Positions 15,002-23,683 of a stretch of 64,000 nt of DNA are shown piece by piece; the stretch's first letter is position 1, and every line of letters begins with the position of its first letter. Origin of the DNA: Serratia marcescens. Lineage in GTDB: Bacteria > Pseudomonadota > Gammaproteobacteria > Enterobacterales > Enterobacteriaceae. The DNA lies in assembly GCF_006715005.1 (NCBI RefSeq), contig NZ_VFMJ01000001.1:620001-684000 (forward strand), written 5' to 3'. The notes under the pieces were generated by a model. That model did no database searches, was not told where the DNA came from, and saw nothing but the letters and a program-made list of their open reading frames with translations. The translations under genes and the position numbers were made by a program.

Positions 15002-17197
15002 ATGCACAACACCAGTACAACGAATTCCCCTTTACGCAAAACGCTGCTGGCGCTGGCTATCGGCGCGCTGAGCCAAGGCGCGCTGGCCGCAGACGGCGAC
15101 GCCAAGAAAAACCAGGAGGACACCCTGGTCGTCCGGGCCGAAAAACACGCCGATTTCAACTCCGGCGGCAATGATTTGGTTCCCGCCTACCTGGATGGAC
15201 AGGTTGCCCACGGCGGCCGCCTGGGAATGTTGGGCGAACAGAAAGCGATGGACGTCCCGTTCAACGTCATAGGTTATACCGCGAAGCTGGTACAGGATCA
15301 GCAGGCGAAGACCATCGCCGACGTGGTCAGCAACGACGCGGGTGTGCAGGCGGTGCAGGGATACGGTAACTTCGCCGAAACCTATCGCATCCGCGGTTTC
15401 TCACTGGACGGCGACGACATGACGATGGGCGGGCTGCCGGGCGTGGTGCCGCGTCAGGTGATGGATACCCAGATGCTGGAGCGGGTAGAGATCTTCAAAG
15501 GGGCGAACGCCTTGCTGAACGGCCTGGCTTCCAGCGGCGTTGGCGGCATGATCAATCTTGAACCGAAACGGGCGGAAGAAACGCCGACCACTCAGATCGG
15601 CCTCGACTACACCTCCGATTCTCAGGTGGGCGGCAAGCTGGATCTGGGCCGCCGTTTTGGTGACGACAACCAGTTTGGCGCTCGCGTCAACCTGGTACAC
15701 CGAGAGGGGGAAACGGCGGTTGAGGATGATAAGCGGCGCACCACGCTGGCATCGGTCGGGCTGGACTATCGCGGCGATCGTTTCCGTTCATCGTTGGACT
15801 TCGGTTATCAGAAAAAGACCTTCCATGGCGGAACGATGGGGGTCAACATCAGCGGCATCGATGTGATACCCGCAGTGCCTGACACCCATAAAAATTACAG
15901 TCAGCAGTGGGGCTACAGCGATATCGAGAACGAATTCGGCATGGCGAAAGCGGAATATGATTTAACCCGCGACTGGAAGGCCTATGCCGGGTTGGGTGCG
16001 CAGCACGGCCATGAAACCGGCGTTTACAGCGCACCGAAGCTCATCAACGCCAACGGCGATGCCACGGTTGGGCGTCTGGACACCAATCGCATCATCGACG
16101 CTTTCAGCGGCATGGCGGGGCTTGAGGGCAAGTTCACGACCTGGGCGGTTTCGCATCGGGTCAACGTCGGTTATTCCGCGCAGATTAAACGCGACAAAAC
16201 CGCGTGGCGCATGTCTGCCAACAATCCGACGACCAATATCTACGATAACCATGATGTCGCAATACCGGACAACGCCTATTTCGGTGGCAACTACAGCGAT
16301 CCGCTGACCACGGCGCGCAACCGGACGCAGGGCTGGTTGTTCAGCGATACGCTGGGCTTTTTCGGCGACCGGGTGTTGTTAACGGCGGCCGCGCGCCATC
16401 AGAAAGTGGTGGTGCGTAATTACAGCAACGCCACCGGTCTGGAGGATACCGCCTCTCGTTATACGCAAAGCCGTTGGATGCCGACGTTCGGGCTGGTCTA
16501 CAAGCCGTGGGAAACGGTGTCGCTTTATGCCAACCATACCGAGGCCTTGCAGCCTGGCGGCATCGCGCCGAAAGAGGCGGCCAACTTCGGGCAAAGTACC
16601 GGTATCGCCCGTTCCAAGCAAAATGAAGTGGGGGTGAAAGTTGATTTCGAACGCGTGGGCGGCTCGTTGGCGCTGTTTGAAATCAAAAAGCCGGCCACCA
16701 TGATCGACAGCAACAACTACTACACGTTGAACGGCGAACAACGCAACCGCGGCGTGGAGTTGAATGTGTTCGGCGAACCGGCATTCGGCCTGCGCCTTAA
16801 CGGCAGCGCTACCTGGCTTTCGCCTGAGTTGACCAAAACCCAGGGCGGTCGTAACGATGGCAAAGACGCTATCGGCGTAGCGCACTTCTACGCGGTACTG
16901 GGAGCGGAATACGATATCAAGCCAATCGATGGCCTGACGGCAACGGCGAAAGTGCGGCATACCGGTTCGCAATATGCCGACTCTGCCAATACCAAAAAGC
17001 TCGATAGTTTCACGACCCTGGATCTCGGCCTTCGCTATCGCATGCGTTTGAATGAGGATCAAAACACGCTGGTATGGCGTGTGGGGTTGGACAACGTCAC
17101 GAATGAGAAGTATTGGTCCGGCGTAGAAAGCAATGGCACTTACGTCTTCCAGGGACAGGCGAGGACGCTGAAAGCGTCGGTAACTTACGACTTCTAA
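15002..17197 (+). CDS. TonB-dependent siderophore receptor
   Basis: 731 aa. Signal peptide cleaved at about Ala29 (GALA-AD); TonB box DTLVVRA at residues 40-46; plug domain with ADVVSNDAGVQAVQGYGNFAETYRIRGF and the MLERVEIFKGANALLNG motif (about 155-172), then a 22-strand barrel ending ...ASVTYDF with a terminal Phe. The sequence type is that of catecholate/hydroxamate siderophore receptors (FcuA/FhuA-like branch). The ligand cannot be assigned. It is tandem with the beta-propeller lipoprotein gene, under a probable Fur site. Confidence 0.92.
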   Translation: MHNTSTTNSPLRKTLLALAIGALSQGALAADGDAKKNQEDTLVVRAEKHADFNSGGNDLVPAYLDGQVAHGGRLGMLGEQKAMDVPFNVIGYTAKLVQDQQAKTIADVVSNDAGVQAVQGYGNFAETYRIRGFSLDGDDMTMGGLPGVVPRQVMDTQMLERVEIFKGANALLNGLASSGVGGMINLEPKRAEETPTTQIGLDYTSDSQVGGKLDLGRRFGDDNQFGARVNLVHREGETAVEDDKRRTTLASVGLDYRGDRFRSSLDFGYQKKTFHGGTMGVNISGIDVIPAVPDTHKNYSQQWGYSDIENEFGMAKAEYDLTRDWKAYAGLGAQHGHETGVYSAPKLINANGDATVGRLDTNRIIDAFSGMAGLEGKFTTWAVSHRVNVGYSAQIKRDKTAWRMSANNPTTNIYDNHDVAIPDNAYFGGNYSDPLTTARNRTQGWLFSDTLGFFGDRVLLTAAARHQKVVVRNYSNATGLEDTASRYTQSRWMPTFGLVYKPWETVSLYANHTEALQPGGIAPKEAANFGQSTGIARSKQNEVGVKVDFERVGGSLALFEIKKPATMIDSNNYYTLNGEQRNRGVELNVFGEPAFGLRLNGSATWLSPELTKTQGGRNDGKDAIGVAHFYAVLGAEYDIKPIDGLTATAKVRHTGSQYADSANTKKLDSFTTLDLGLRYRMRLNEDQNTLVWRVGLDNVTNEKYWSGVESNGTYVFQGQARTLKASVTYDF

Positions 17198-17212
17198 TCG
17201 ATACAGAAACGA

Positions 17213-17239
17213 CGGCGTCCCACATGCGATGGGACGCCG
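17213..17239. terminator. 10-bp-stem hairpin after the receptor gene
   Basis: CGGCGTCCCA and TGGGACGCCG pair perfectly around a 7-base loop, 16 bp past the receptor stop and before a convergent small gene. Only a weak T-rich stretch follows. Confidence 0.65.
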
Positions 17240-17266
17240 GTTCCTTTGCCACCGGGAGGGCGTTTT

Positions 17267-17482
17267 TCAGCATGACCGGTGGGTGAGTACGCTGATCAAA
17301 TCCAGCGCGTCGTCCGCCGCCGCGATTTCGCTTTCGCTGAGCGCCTGTCGTTCGATGAAGCATTCGATAGCTTCCAACAGGGAGAAGACGCTGATTTCAT
17401 CCCCTATCTTCACGACTTCGCAAACGCCACGCCCGATTGCCAGACAGATGGCTTCATCAAATTCACACGGTTTGCTGTTCAT
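17267..17482 (-). CDS. Small acidic helical protein of unknown function
   Basis: 71 aa, with a strong RBS (GGGGGA) 4 bases before the ATG. The sequence is acidic (AxxDEAICLAIGRGVCE, LLEAIECFIERQALSESEIAAADDALDLI) and predicted to be two or three helices, with four cysteines. I do not recognise it firmly; its size and helical hairpin recall the YmgB/AriR biofilm-regulator family, but that is a guess. It is convergent with the TonB receptor gene and stands alone. Confidence 0.6.
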   Translation of the reverse strand: MNSKPCEFDEAICLAIGRGVCEVVKIGDEISVFSLLEAIECFIERQALSESEIAAADDALDLISVLTHRSC

Positions 17483-17657
17483 CTTTCCCCCTTACGGCAT
17501 TTGGGATGATATCGGCCATGCTACCGGTTTTTGCTCGACGGCTGTCTGACGAAAATCCCATTTTTTCGTTGATGCTGACTGGCGCGCGATCGCGTGCATT
17601 GGCGAAATTCTGATTTCCTCACGGTGGTCAAATTTCCCTTGTGACCGCCATGGCGGC

Positions 17658-17689
17658 GCGGTATTGTCGCCAAATGACGACAATACCGC
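17658..17689. promoter_or_regulatory. Perfect 12-bp-arm palindrome
   Basis: GCGGTATTGTCG and CGACAATACCGC flank CCAAATGA. The arms are perfect and there is no T run. It could be an operator for the transcript that ends at 17757, or for the upstream small gene. No regulator is assigned. Confidence 0.6.
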
Positions 17690-17731
17690 CTCATTGTCCG
17701 CATAAAAAATTTATGACGTTATCATCCCTTC

Positions 17732-17757
17732 ATCCCGCTGCCGTGCGGGATTTTTTT
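17732..17757 (+). terminator. Orphan intrinsic terminator 1
   Basis: ATCCCGC and GCGGGAT with a 6-base loop and seven T. No plus-strand protein gene precedes it for over 500 bp, so a small RNA is suspected. Confidence 0.85.
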
Positions 17758-17898
17758 ATGAGGTTTATCTCAAAGTGCGGATAACCTCGACGCGATCGCT
17801 TGCCATGTTCTGGGAATAATCCTAGCTTGAAATAGTCATTTAGGGTTAGCAATCCCTCATGACCTCCTTGTAATACTTGATGCACCAGAACGTCTTCT

Positions 17899-17921
17899 CC
17901 CCCGCTTAGGCGGGGGTTTTT
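17899..17921 (+). terminator. Orphan intrinsic terminator 2
   Basis: CCCCCGC-TTAG-GCGGGGG followed by five T. It lies about 145 bp after terminator 1, a length typical of an Hfq-type small RNA between the two. Confidence 0.88.
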
Positions 17922-18005
17922 AATGATGTGCATCGGCAAAGGCCGTCAACGTAGAACCGACAGAGTTCGTGACGATAATCACTTCAAGCATCAAGGGACG
18001 GGACA

Positions 18006-18101
18006 ATGAAAAATGATTTGGCGGCGGCGATCGCGATTGGCTGTGTGCTGTTGTTCGCACTGGCGGTTGGTTCGCCCCTCTCCATCAGCGCCTCGCTGTA
18101 A
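18006..18101 (+). CDS. Possible 31-residue single-span membrane protein
   Basis: ATG to TAA encodes MKNDLAAAIAIGCVLLFALA then VGSPLSISASL, a short polar start followed by one hydrophobic helix of about 20 residues. GGGA and GGGAC lie 3-8 bases upstream and a GC-rich hairpin (18108-18127) follows the stop. Composition resembles small enterobacterial membrane proteins such as YnhF, but no homology is claimed. It could also be chance. Confidence 0.45.
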   Translation: MKNDLAAAIAIGCVLLFALAVGSPLSISASL

Positions 18102-18335
18102 TCTTCCACGGCCCCGTCCGGGGCCGTTCACCCAGTCTGTCGCCGCGTCTGCGGATTTTTGCGCCAATCGCTCGCCGGCGCGATAAAATCAGCCAAATCG
18201 CTGTTGATGTATGGCCAACTTTGAGTACTCTGAGTGCTTTTCACACCTCGAGTGCGCCCGTTCTATCTATGCTTTAATCAGGCCCATCACAGGAATCGCT
18301 ATGCCCGCCCGCCAAATCTCGAGGAGCCCGCTCTG

Positions 18336-19412
18336 ATGCTGGAGATGTTATTACAGTGGTACCGCCGCCGCTTCACCGATCCGCAGGCTATCGCGCTGCT
18401 GGTGATCCTGGTCGCCGGCTTCCTCATTCTCTATTTTCTGCACGGCATTCTGACCCCGTTGCTGGTCGCCATCGTGCTGGCCTATCTGCTGGAGTGGCCG
18501 ACCGCGCGCCTGCAGCGCATCGGCTGTTCGCGCACCTGGGCGGCGAGTATCATGCTGCTGGTGTTCGCGGGCGTTGCCATGCTGCTGGTGTTCGTCGTCG
18601 CGCCAACCGCCTGGCAGCAGGGCATCAATCTGATGAGCGATCTGCCGGGCATGCTCAACCAGTTCTATAACTTTGCCGCGACGCTGCCGAAGCGTTACCC
18701 GGCGCTGGTGGATGCCGGCATCATCGACATGATGGCGGAAAACCTGCGCAGCCGGCTGTCCGGCATGGGCGAGTCGGTGGTGAAATTCTCGCTGGCGTCG
18801 CTGGTCGGCCTGCTGACGTTGGCTATCTACCTGATTCTGGTGCCGATGATGATGTTCTTCCTGTTGAAGGACAAAGAACAGCTGCTGAACGCGGTGCGCC
18901 GCGTGCTGCCGCGCAATCGCGGCCTGGCGGGGCAGGTCTGGAACGAGATGAATCAGCAGATCACCAACTACATTCGCGGCAAGGTGCTGGAGATGGTGAT
19001 TGTCGGCGTGGCGACCTACCTGGTGTTCGCCGTGCTGGACATGCGCTACTCGCTGCTGCTGGCGGTGCTGGTGGGCTTCTCGGTGTTGATCCCCTACATC
19101 GGTGCGGTGCTGGTCACCATTCCTGTGGTGGTGGTGGCGCTGTTTCAGTGGGGCGTCGGCGCCGATTTCTGGACGCTGATCGTCGCCTATCTGGTGGTAC
19201 AGGGGCTGGACGGCAACCTGCTGGTGCCCATTTTGTTCTCCGAAGCGGTCAACCTGCATCCGCTGGTGATTATCCTGTCGGTGATCGTGTTCGGCGGGAT
19301 GTGGGGCTTTTGGGGCGTGTTTTTCGCCATACCGCTGGCGACGCTGGTGAAGGCGGTGATCCATGCCTGGCCGGATGAACTGCGGGTCGAAGTGGAAAAC
19401 AAGGCCGACTGA
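18336..19412 (+). CDS. perM: AI-2E family transporter PerM
   Basis: 358 aa starting MLEMLLQWYRRRFTDPQAIALL, colinear with E. coli PerM from this ATG, which has GAGGAG 9 bases upstream; the ORF upstream of it lacks family sequence. About eight membrane segments with the conserved NYIRGKVLEM (about 213-222) and DGNLLVPILFSEAVNLHPLVI near the C-terminus. The family (UPF0118) includes exporters of autoinducer-2 and sodium/proton antiporters; the substrate of PerM is unproven. In E. coli perM lies beside bepA and bcp. Here it keeps bcp but has lost bepA to the 9 kb insertion. Confidence 0.93.
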   Translation: MLEMLLQWYRRRFTDPQAIALLVILVAGFLILYFLHGILTPLLVAIVLAYLLEWPTARLQRIGCSRTWAASIMLLVFAGVAMLLVFVVAPTAWQQGINLMSDLPGMLNQFYNFAATLPKRYPALVDAGIIDMMAENLRSRLSGMGESVVKFSLASLVGLLTLAIYLILVPMMMFFLLKDKEQLLNAVRRVLPRNRGLAGQVWNEMNQQITNYIRGKVLEMVIVGVATYLVFAVLDMRYSLLLAVLVGFSVLIPYIGAVLVTIPVVVVALFQWGVGADFWTLIVAYLVVQGLDGNLLVPILFSEAVNLHPLVIILSVIVFGGMWGFWGVFFAIPLATLVKAVIHAWPDELRVEVENKAD

Positions 19413-19423
19413 CAGGGAAGAAA

Positions 19424-19450
19424 CGAAGCGCAGCAGGCCGCTGCGCTTCG
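19424..19450. terminator. Hairpin between convergent perM and bcp
   Basis: CGAAGCGCAGC and GCTGCGCTTCG flank AGGCC, an 11-bp perfect stem. A short TTTC follows on the minus strand. Confidence 0.7.
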
Positions 19451-19456
19451 TGAGAA

Positions 19457-19921
19457 TTACTGCTGCAGGTAGCTCAGAACGATGTCGTGGTGATTGGTGG
19501 TTTTGAAATCATCAAACACTTTTTCAATCTTGCCGTTGGCATCGATCAGGAAACTGATGCGGTGAATGCCGTCGTAGGTCTTGCCCATGAAGGTTTTTTC
19601 GCCCCACACGCCAAACTGTTGCGATACCTGATGATCTTCATCAGACAACAGCGTGAAGTTGAGCAGCTCCTTTTCGGCGAAGCGCGACAGTTTTTCCGGT
19701 TTGTCGGTGCTGATGCCCAGCACTTCGACGCCGACCTTTTTCAATTCGTCCATGTTGTCCCGCAGGCCGCAGGCTTGCACGGTGCAGCCCGGCGTCATCG
19801 CCTTCGGATAGAAATAGACCAATACTCGCTGTCCCTGGAAGTCGGCCAAATTAATTTCCTCACCGTCCTGGTCAGGCAAACTAAATTTCGGCGCTGTGTC
19901 ACCGGCTTTCAATGGGCTCAT
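19457..19921 (-). CDS. bcp: Thiol peroxidase Bcp (peroxiredoxin Q)
   Basis: 154 aa, nearly identical in pattern to E. coli Bcp. The peroxidatic Cys46 is in TPGCTVQACGLRD and the resolving Cys51 five residues on. It reduces hydrogen peroxide and organic or fatty-acid hydroperoxides with thioredoxin. A GTG at 19924 directly precedes the ATG; the ATG has the better 7-base spacing from GGAG and gives the family start MSPLKAGD. The gene begins two bases after the gcvR stop, so the pair is one transcript. Confidence 0.96.
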   Translation of the reverse strand: MSPLKAGDTAPKFSLPDQDGEEINLADFQGQRVLVYFYPKAMTPGCTVQACGLRDNMDELKKVGVEVLGISTDKPEKLSRFAEKELLNFTLLSDEDHQVSQQFGVWGEKTFMGKTYDGIHRISFLIDANGKIEKVFDDFKTTNHHDIVLSYLQQ

Positions 19922-19923
19922 CA

Positions 19924-20493
19924 CTACTCTCCATCTTTCTCATCATGCTGTGGATAGTTCACCACGCTAATACTGCCTTGCGCGTTCAATTCTGTACATA
20001 GGCGATGGAAGGCTTGCTCAATATTTGAGGCGTCCCGATCGCCGGAGCTGTGGGCGGTGATTTGGATATACAGCTGCGGCGGCAGGTCGCCGTCCGCCGG
20101 CTGCGTGCGCGAGACCAGTTCGGCGATATTCATCTGGCTGGAGTCGAACAGATCGGTAAAGCGTTCGATGATGTGCGGCGAGTCCTTCACTTCCACCTGT
20201 ACCCACACCGTGGCCGGCATCGGCGGCCTTTCGTGCGAGTTTGTGCGCTTCATCACGATCAGCAGATCCAGCTCCGCGCCTTTTTGCGGCAGGGTGGATT
20301 CGATCAGGGTGATGGCGTTCCAGCTGCCGGACAGCAGCATGATGAACGTGAACTCCTCCCCCAGCATGGCCAGACGGCTATCTTCGATATTGCATCCGCA
20401 ACTGCTGACGTGGCGGGTGATGGTATTGACGATTCCGGGGCGGTCGGCGCCGAGCGCGGTAATCACGAGATAGTGTTCGTCTGACTGAGGCAA
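19924..20493 (-). CDS. gcvR: Glycine cleavage repressor GcvR, probable TTG start
   Basis: 189 aa with two ACT domains (about residues 8-85 and 95-170): HYLVITALGADRPGIVNTITRHVSSCGCNIEDSRLAMLGEEF, then VWVQVEVKDSPHIIERFTDLFD. GcvR binds GcvA and, when glycine is scarce, turns off the gcvTHP operon. The first in-frame ATG (20529) has no RBS. The TTG at 20491-20493 lies 8 bases after AGGA and gives a protein starting six residues before HYLVITA as in E. coli, so I prefer it. The gene is divergent from dapA. Confidence 0.9.
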   Translation of the reverse strand: MPQSDEHYLVITALGADRPGIVNTITRHVSSCGCNIEDSRLAMLGEEFTFIMLLSGSWNAITLIESTLPQKGAELDLLIVMKRTNSHERPPMPATVWVQVEVKDSPHIIERFTDLFDSSQMNIAELVSRTQPADGDLPPQLYIQITAHSSGDRDASNIEQAFHRLCTELNAQGSISVVNYPQHDEKDGE

Positions 20494-20639
20494 AATAGCG
20501 CTTCCTGTCGTGCTTAATGGGGTTACCATGGTAAACATAAAAAAAACCGCCTGCCAAGCGCTTACAACGCGGTTGTGCGCTTGCTTTTGGATAGGCAGCA
20601 AAAGTACCATGAGTGACTTGTTTGTGGAGGGGACGGCCA

Positions 20640-21521
20640 ATGTTTACGGGAAGTATTGTTGCACTGGTTACGCCGATGGACGACAAAGGTGCTGTCGATC
20701 GCGCGAGCCTAAAAAAATTGATCGATTATCATGTAGCCAGTGGCACCGCGGCGATCGTTTCCGTAGGGACCACCGGCGAGTCCGCAACGCTTGCCCATGA
20801 CGAGCACGTTGACGTGGTGCTGCAGACGCTGGAGTTGGCCGACGGCCGCATCCCGGTGATCGCCGGCACCGGCGCCAACGCCACCGCCGAAGCCATCGCG
20901 CTCACCACCCGCTTCGCCAATACCGGCGTAGTGGGCTGCCTGACGGTGACGCCGTACTACAATAAGCCGACGCAGGAAGGGCTGTACCAGCACTTCAAGG
21001 CGATCGCCGAGAGCACCGAGCTGCCGCAGATCCTGTATAACGTGCCTTCGCGCACCGGCTGCGACATGCTGCCGCCGACCATCGCTCGGCTGGCGAAAAT
21101 CAAGAATATTGTTGCTGTAAAAGAAGCGACGGGGAACTTAAGTCGCGTTAGTCAGATCCAAGTGCTGGTTGACGATGAAGACTTCATTTTGCTGAGCGGC
21201 GACGACGCCAGCGGGCTGGACTTCATGCAACTGGGCGGCAAAGGGGTGATTTCCGTGACGGCCAACGTGGCCGCGCGCGAGATGGCGGAACTTTGCGCGC
21301 TGGCGGCGCAGGGCAAGTTTGCCGAAGCGCGCCGCTTAAATCAGCGCTTGATGCCGTTGCATCAGGATCTATTTGTAGAAGCAAACCCAATTCCGGTGAA
21401 GTGGGCCTGTAAGGCGTTGGGATTGATGGCAACCGATACGCTGCGTCTGCCGATGACGCCGTTGAGCGAAGCCGCCCGCCCGGTGGTGGAGCGCGCGCTG
21501 AAAAGCGTCGGTTTGCTGTAA
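20640..21521 (+). CDS. dapA: 4-Hydroxy-tetrahydrodipicolinate synthase
   Basis: 293 aa. Condenses pyruvate with aspartate semialdehyde, the first committed step to DAP and lysine. Catalytic residues are at the E. coli positions: Thr44, Tyr133, Arg138 and Schiff-base Lys161 (in AVKEATGN). The start [13 protein letters not shown] follows GGAGGGG; an upstream in-frame ATG (20613) would add nine unrelated residues. It is followed 16 bp later by bamC, as in E. coli, and the two are likely co-transcribed. Confidence 0.97.
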   Translation: MFTGSIVALVTPMDDKGAVDRASLKKLIDYHVASGTAAIVSVGTTGESATLAHDEHVDVVLQTLELADGRIPVIAGTGANATAEAIALTTRFANTGVVGCLTVTPYYNKPTQEGLYQHFKAIAESTELPQILYNVPSRTGCDMLPPTIARLAKIKNIVAVKEATGNLSRVSQIQVLVDDEDFILLSGDDASGLDFMQLGGKGVISVTANVAAREMAELCALAAQGKFAEARRLNQRLMPLHQDLFVEANPIPVKWACKALGLMATDTLRLPMTPLSEAARPVVERALKSVGLL

Positions 21522-21537
21522 CTCTAAGGGAAATTTG

Positions 21538-22590
21538 ATGGCTTATTCATTGCAAAAGTCGACGGTAGCAAAAGTAGTGGGCATCTCATTGGTGATGATG
21601 CTGGCAGCCTGCAGCAGCGATCAGCGCTACAAGCGCCAGGTCAGCGGCGACGAGGCTTACCTCGACGCGGCTCCGCTCAAGGCGCTGAACGCGCCGTCCG
21701 GCATGATCCTGCCGGTGCAGAGCGGCAACTATGACGTTCCCGCCACGACGCTGCAAGGCAACGTCGGCAAGCAGCTGGACATTCGTCCGCCGGTGCAGCC
21801 GTTGGCGCTGCTGAGCGGTTCACGCGCGCAATACGCCGGCGACAGCGGCACGCTGCTGCTGGAAAACAGCCCGCAGAACCAGAACCTGTGGTCGCGCGTG
21901 GTCAGCCTGCTGCAGGCGAAGAACATCGCGATCGCTTCCCGCCAGGACGCCGGTCAGACCCTGACCACCGACTGGGTGAAGTGGAACCGTCTGGACGAAG
22001 ACAACCAGTACGAAGGCCGTTATCAGATCAGCGTGCAGCAACAGGGCTACCAGCAGGCGCTGGTGGTGAAAAGCGTTGGCCTGCAGCAGCAGGGCAAGAC
22101 CGAGCAGGTGACCGACCAGTCTGAGATTCAGCGCTACAACGGCATGATGATCAACACCCTGATCGAAGGCCTGGACAAGCAGGACAACCTGGCGAGCAGC
22201 CAGACCGCCAGCCGCTTCGGCGCGCTGGATGTGCAGAGCGGCGCCGATGACACCGGCCTGCCGATGCTGGTGGTACGCGGCCCGTACACCGTGGTGTGGG
22301 ATCGCCTGCCGCCGGCGCTCGAAAAACTGGGGATGAAAGTGGGTGACCGCAGCCGTCCGCAGGGCACCGTCGCCGTGACCTACAAGTCCCTGAGCAGCAG
22401 CGATTGGGATGCGTTGGGCGTCAAGGACCCTGAACTGGCAGAAGGGGATTACAAGCTGCAGGTCGGCGATCTCAACAACCGCACCAGCCTGCAATTTATC
22501 GATCCGAAAGGCAAACCGCTCACCCAGTCGAAAAACGACGCACTGGTGGCGGCATTCCAGTCTGCCTTCAGTAAAACCAGCGTTAAATAA
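21538..22590 (+). CDS. bamC: Outer membrane assembly lipoprotein BamC
   Basis: 350 aa. Lipobox MLAAC (Cys25). The first ~75 mature residues are the extended BamD-binding segment ([28 protein letters not shown]), followed by two helix-grip domains (about 100-215 and 225-345). BamC is part of the BamABCDE complex that inserts beta-barrel proteins. ATG 21538 follows AAGGGA; a TTG directly before it is unlikely to be used. A strong terminator follows. Confidence 0.96.
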   Translation: MAYSLQKSTVAKVVGISLVMMLAACSSDQRYKRQVSGDEAYLDAAPLKALNAPSGMILPVQSGNYDVPATTLQGNVGKQLDIRPPVQPLALLSGSRAQYAGDSGTLLLENSPQNQNLWSRVVSLLQAKNIAIASRQDAGQTLTTDWVKWNRLDEDNQYEGRYQISVQQQGYQQALVVKSVGLQQQGKTEQVTDQSEIQRYNGMMINTLIEGLDKQDNLASSQTASRFGALDVQSGADDTGLPMLVVRGPYTVVWDRLPPALEKLGMKVGDRSRPQGTVAVTYKSLSSSDWDALGVKDPELAEGDYKLQVGDLNNRTSLQFIDPKGKPLTQSKNDALVAAFQSAFSKTSVK

Positions 22591-22592
22591 TC

Positions 22593-22616
22593 AAAAAGGG
22601 GCCTCGGCCCCTTTTT
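22593..22616 (+). terminator. Terminator after bamC
   Basis: AAAAAGGGGCC and GGCCCCTTTTT around a two-base centre, directly after the stop. Confidence 0.92.
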
Positions 22617-22627
22617 GTTTTGTCTAT

Positions 22628-22643
22628 ACGGTATCGTTTGCGT
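22628..22643 (+). promoter_or_regulatory. Candidate PurR operator for purC
   Basis: ACGGTATCGTTTGCGT matches the PUR box at 13 of 16 positions, with one perfect half-site. It lies about 118 bp upstream of purC, which is PurR-regulated in E. coli. Confidence 0.6.
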
Positions 22644-22760
22644 CGCAGGTTTGGCACAATAGTGTCCGGCACGCCAAAGAATTCATTAGGTCAATTCTAT
22701 ACCCCCTAATTTCGGGCCGCGCTCGGGAGACAACGGGGATACATCACTGGAGTAAGTAAG

Positions 22761-23474
22761 ATGCAAAAGCTAGCTGAGCTGTATCGCGGAAAGGCAAAAA
22801 CCGTTTACACCACCGAGAATCCCGATCTGTTGGTGTTGGAGTTCCGCAACGATACGTCAGCACTGGATGGTCAGCGCATTGAGCAGTTCGATCGCAAAGG
22901 CATGGTGAACAACAAGTTCAACCATTTCATCATGAGCAAACTGGAAGAAGCCGGCATCCCGACCCAGATGGAGCGTCTGCTGTCCGACAACGAAGTGCTG
23001 GTGAAGAAACTGGACATGGTGCCGGTGGAGTGCGTGATCCGCAACCGCGCCGCCGGTTCGCTGGTGAAGCGTCTGGGTATCGAAGAAGGCCTGGTGCTGA
23101 ACCCGCCGCTGTTCGATCTGTTCCTGAAAAACGACGCCATGCACGATCCGATGGTGAACGAATCCTACTGCGAAACCTTTGGCTGGGTGAGCAAAGCACA
23201 TCTGGCACGCATGCGCGAGCTGAGCTACCGCGCCAACGACGTGTTGACCCAGCTGTTCGACGACGCCGGCCTGATCCTGGTGGACTTCAAACTGGAGTTC
23301 GGCCTGTTCAACGGCGAAGTGGTACTGGGCGATGAGTTCTCGCCGGACGGCAGCCGCCTGTGGGACAAAAACACCCTGGACAAGATGGACAAAGACCGTT
23401 TCCGTCAAAGCCTGGGCGGCCTGATCGAAGCCTATGAAGAAGTGGCGCGCCGCATCGGCGTGAAGCTCGACTAA
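22761..23474 (+). CDS. purC: SAICAR synthetase
   Basis: 237 aa, the standard length. Joins CAIR and aspartate with ATP in purine synthesis. Recognisable blocks: [20 protein letters not shown] (ATP site), [18 protein letters not shown] (about 85-102) and LVDFKLEFG...[14 protein letters not shown] (about 174-212). RBS GGAGTAAG. It stands between bamC and ypfJ as in E. coli and is probably repressed by PurR through the upstream site. Confidence 0.97.
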   Translation: MQKLAELYRGKAKTVYTTENPDLLVLEFRNDTSALDGQRIEQFDRKGMVNNKFNHFIMSKLEEAGIPTQMERLLSDNEVLVKKLDMVPVECVIRNRAAGSLVKRLGIEEGLVLNPPLFDLFLKNDAMHDPMVNESYCETFGWVSKAHLARMRELSYRANDVLTQLFDDAGLILVDFKLEFGLFNGEVVLGDEFSPDGSRLWDKNTLDKMDKDRFRQSLGGLIEAYEEVARRIGVKLD

Positions 23475-23496
23475 GCGTTGGCACCGCCATTCGGGG

Positions 23497-23512
23497 CGAT
23501 CCGGCCGGATCG
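23497..23512. other. 16-bp perfect palindrome after purC
   Basis: CGATCCGGCCGGATCG, extended by GGG and CCC on the outside. No T run. Either a factor-dependent end of purC or an unassigned site. Confidence 0.5.
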
Positions 23513-23683
23513 TCCCGCTATTCTGCGTTTTTCCAGAAAATTTCTACATTTCCTCCGCGGCAGACCATTTATAATGATGGATGCGAGATGACTAAAACCT
23601 ATCCCACTCAGGCTTGAAGCTGCCTTTGCGCTTACGATCGCGGCGCAACTTCAACGAGCAGGGGAAATATCTGGAGTATATTT

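Larger units (their letters stand above)
17483..18335. other. Intergenic region with dyads, two terminators and a 31-codon ORF
   Basis: 850 bp separating the accessory block from perM. It holds a 12-bp-arm dyad (17658-17689), two intrinsic terminators (17732-17757 and 17899-17921) not preceded by any protein-coding gene on the plus strand, and a short ORF at 18006-18101. Small RNA genes ending at the two terminators are the most economical reading. Minus-strand ORFs here look like chance. Confidence 0.6.

Noticed and set aside
17730-17939. 69-aa minus-strand ORF between the two orphan terminators
   Set aside because: Runs through both terminator hairpins, no RBS; chance frame.
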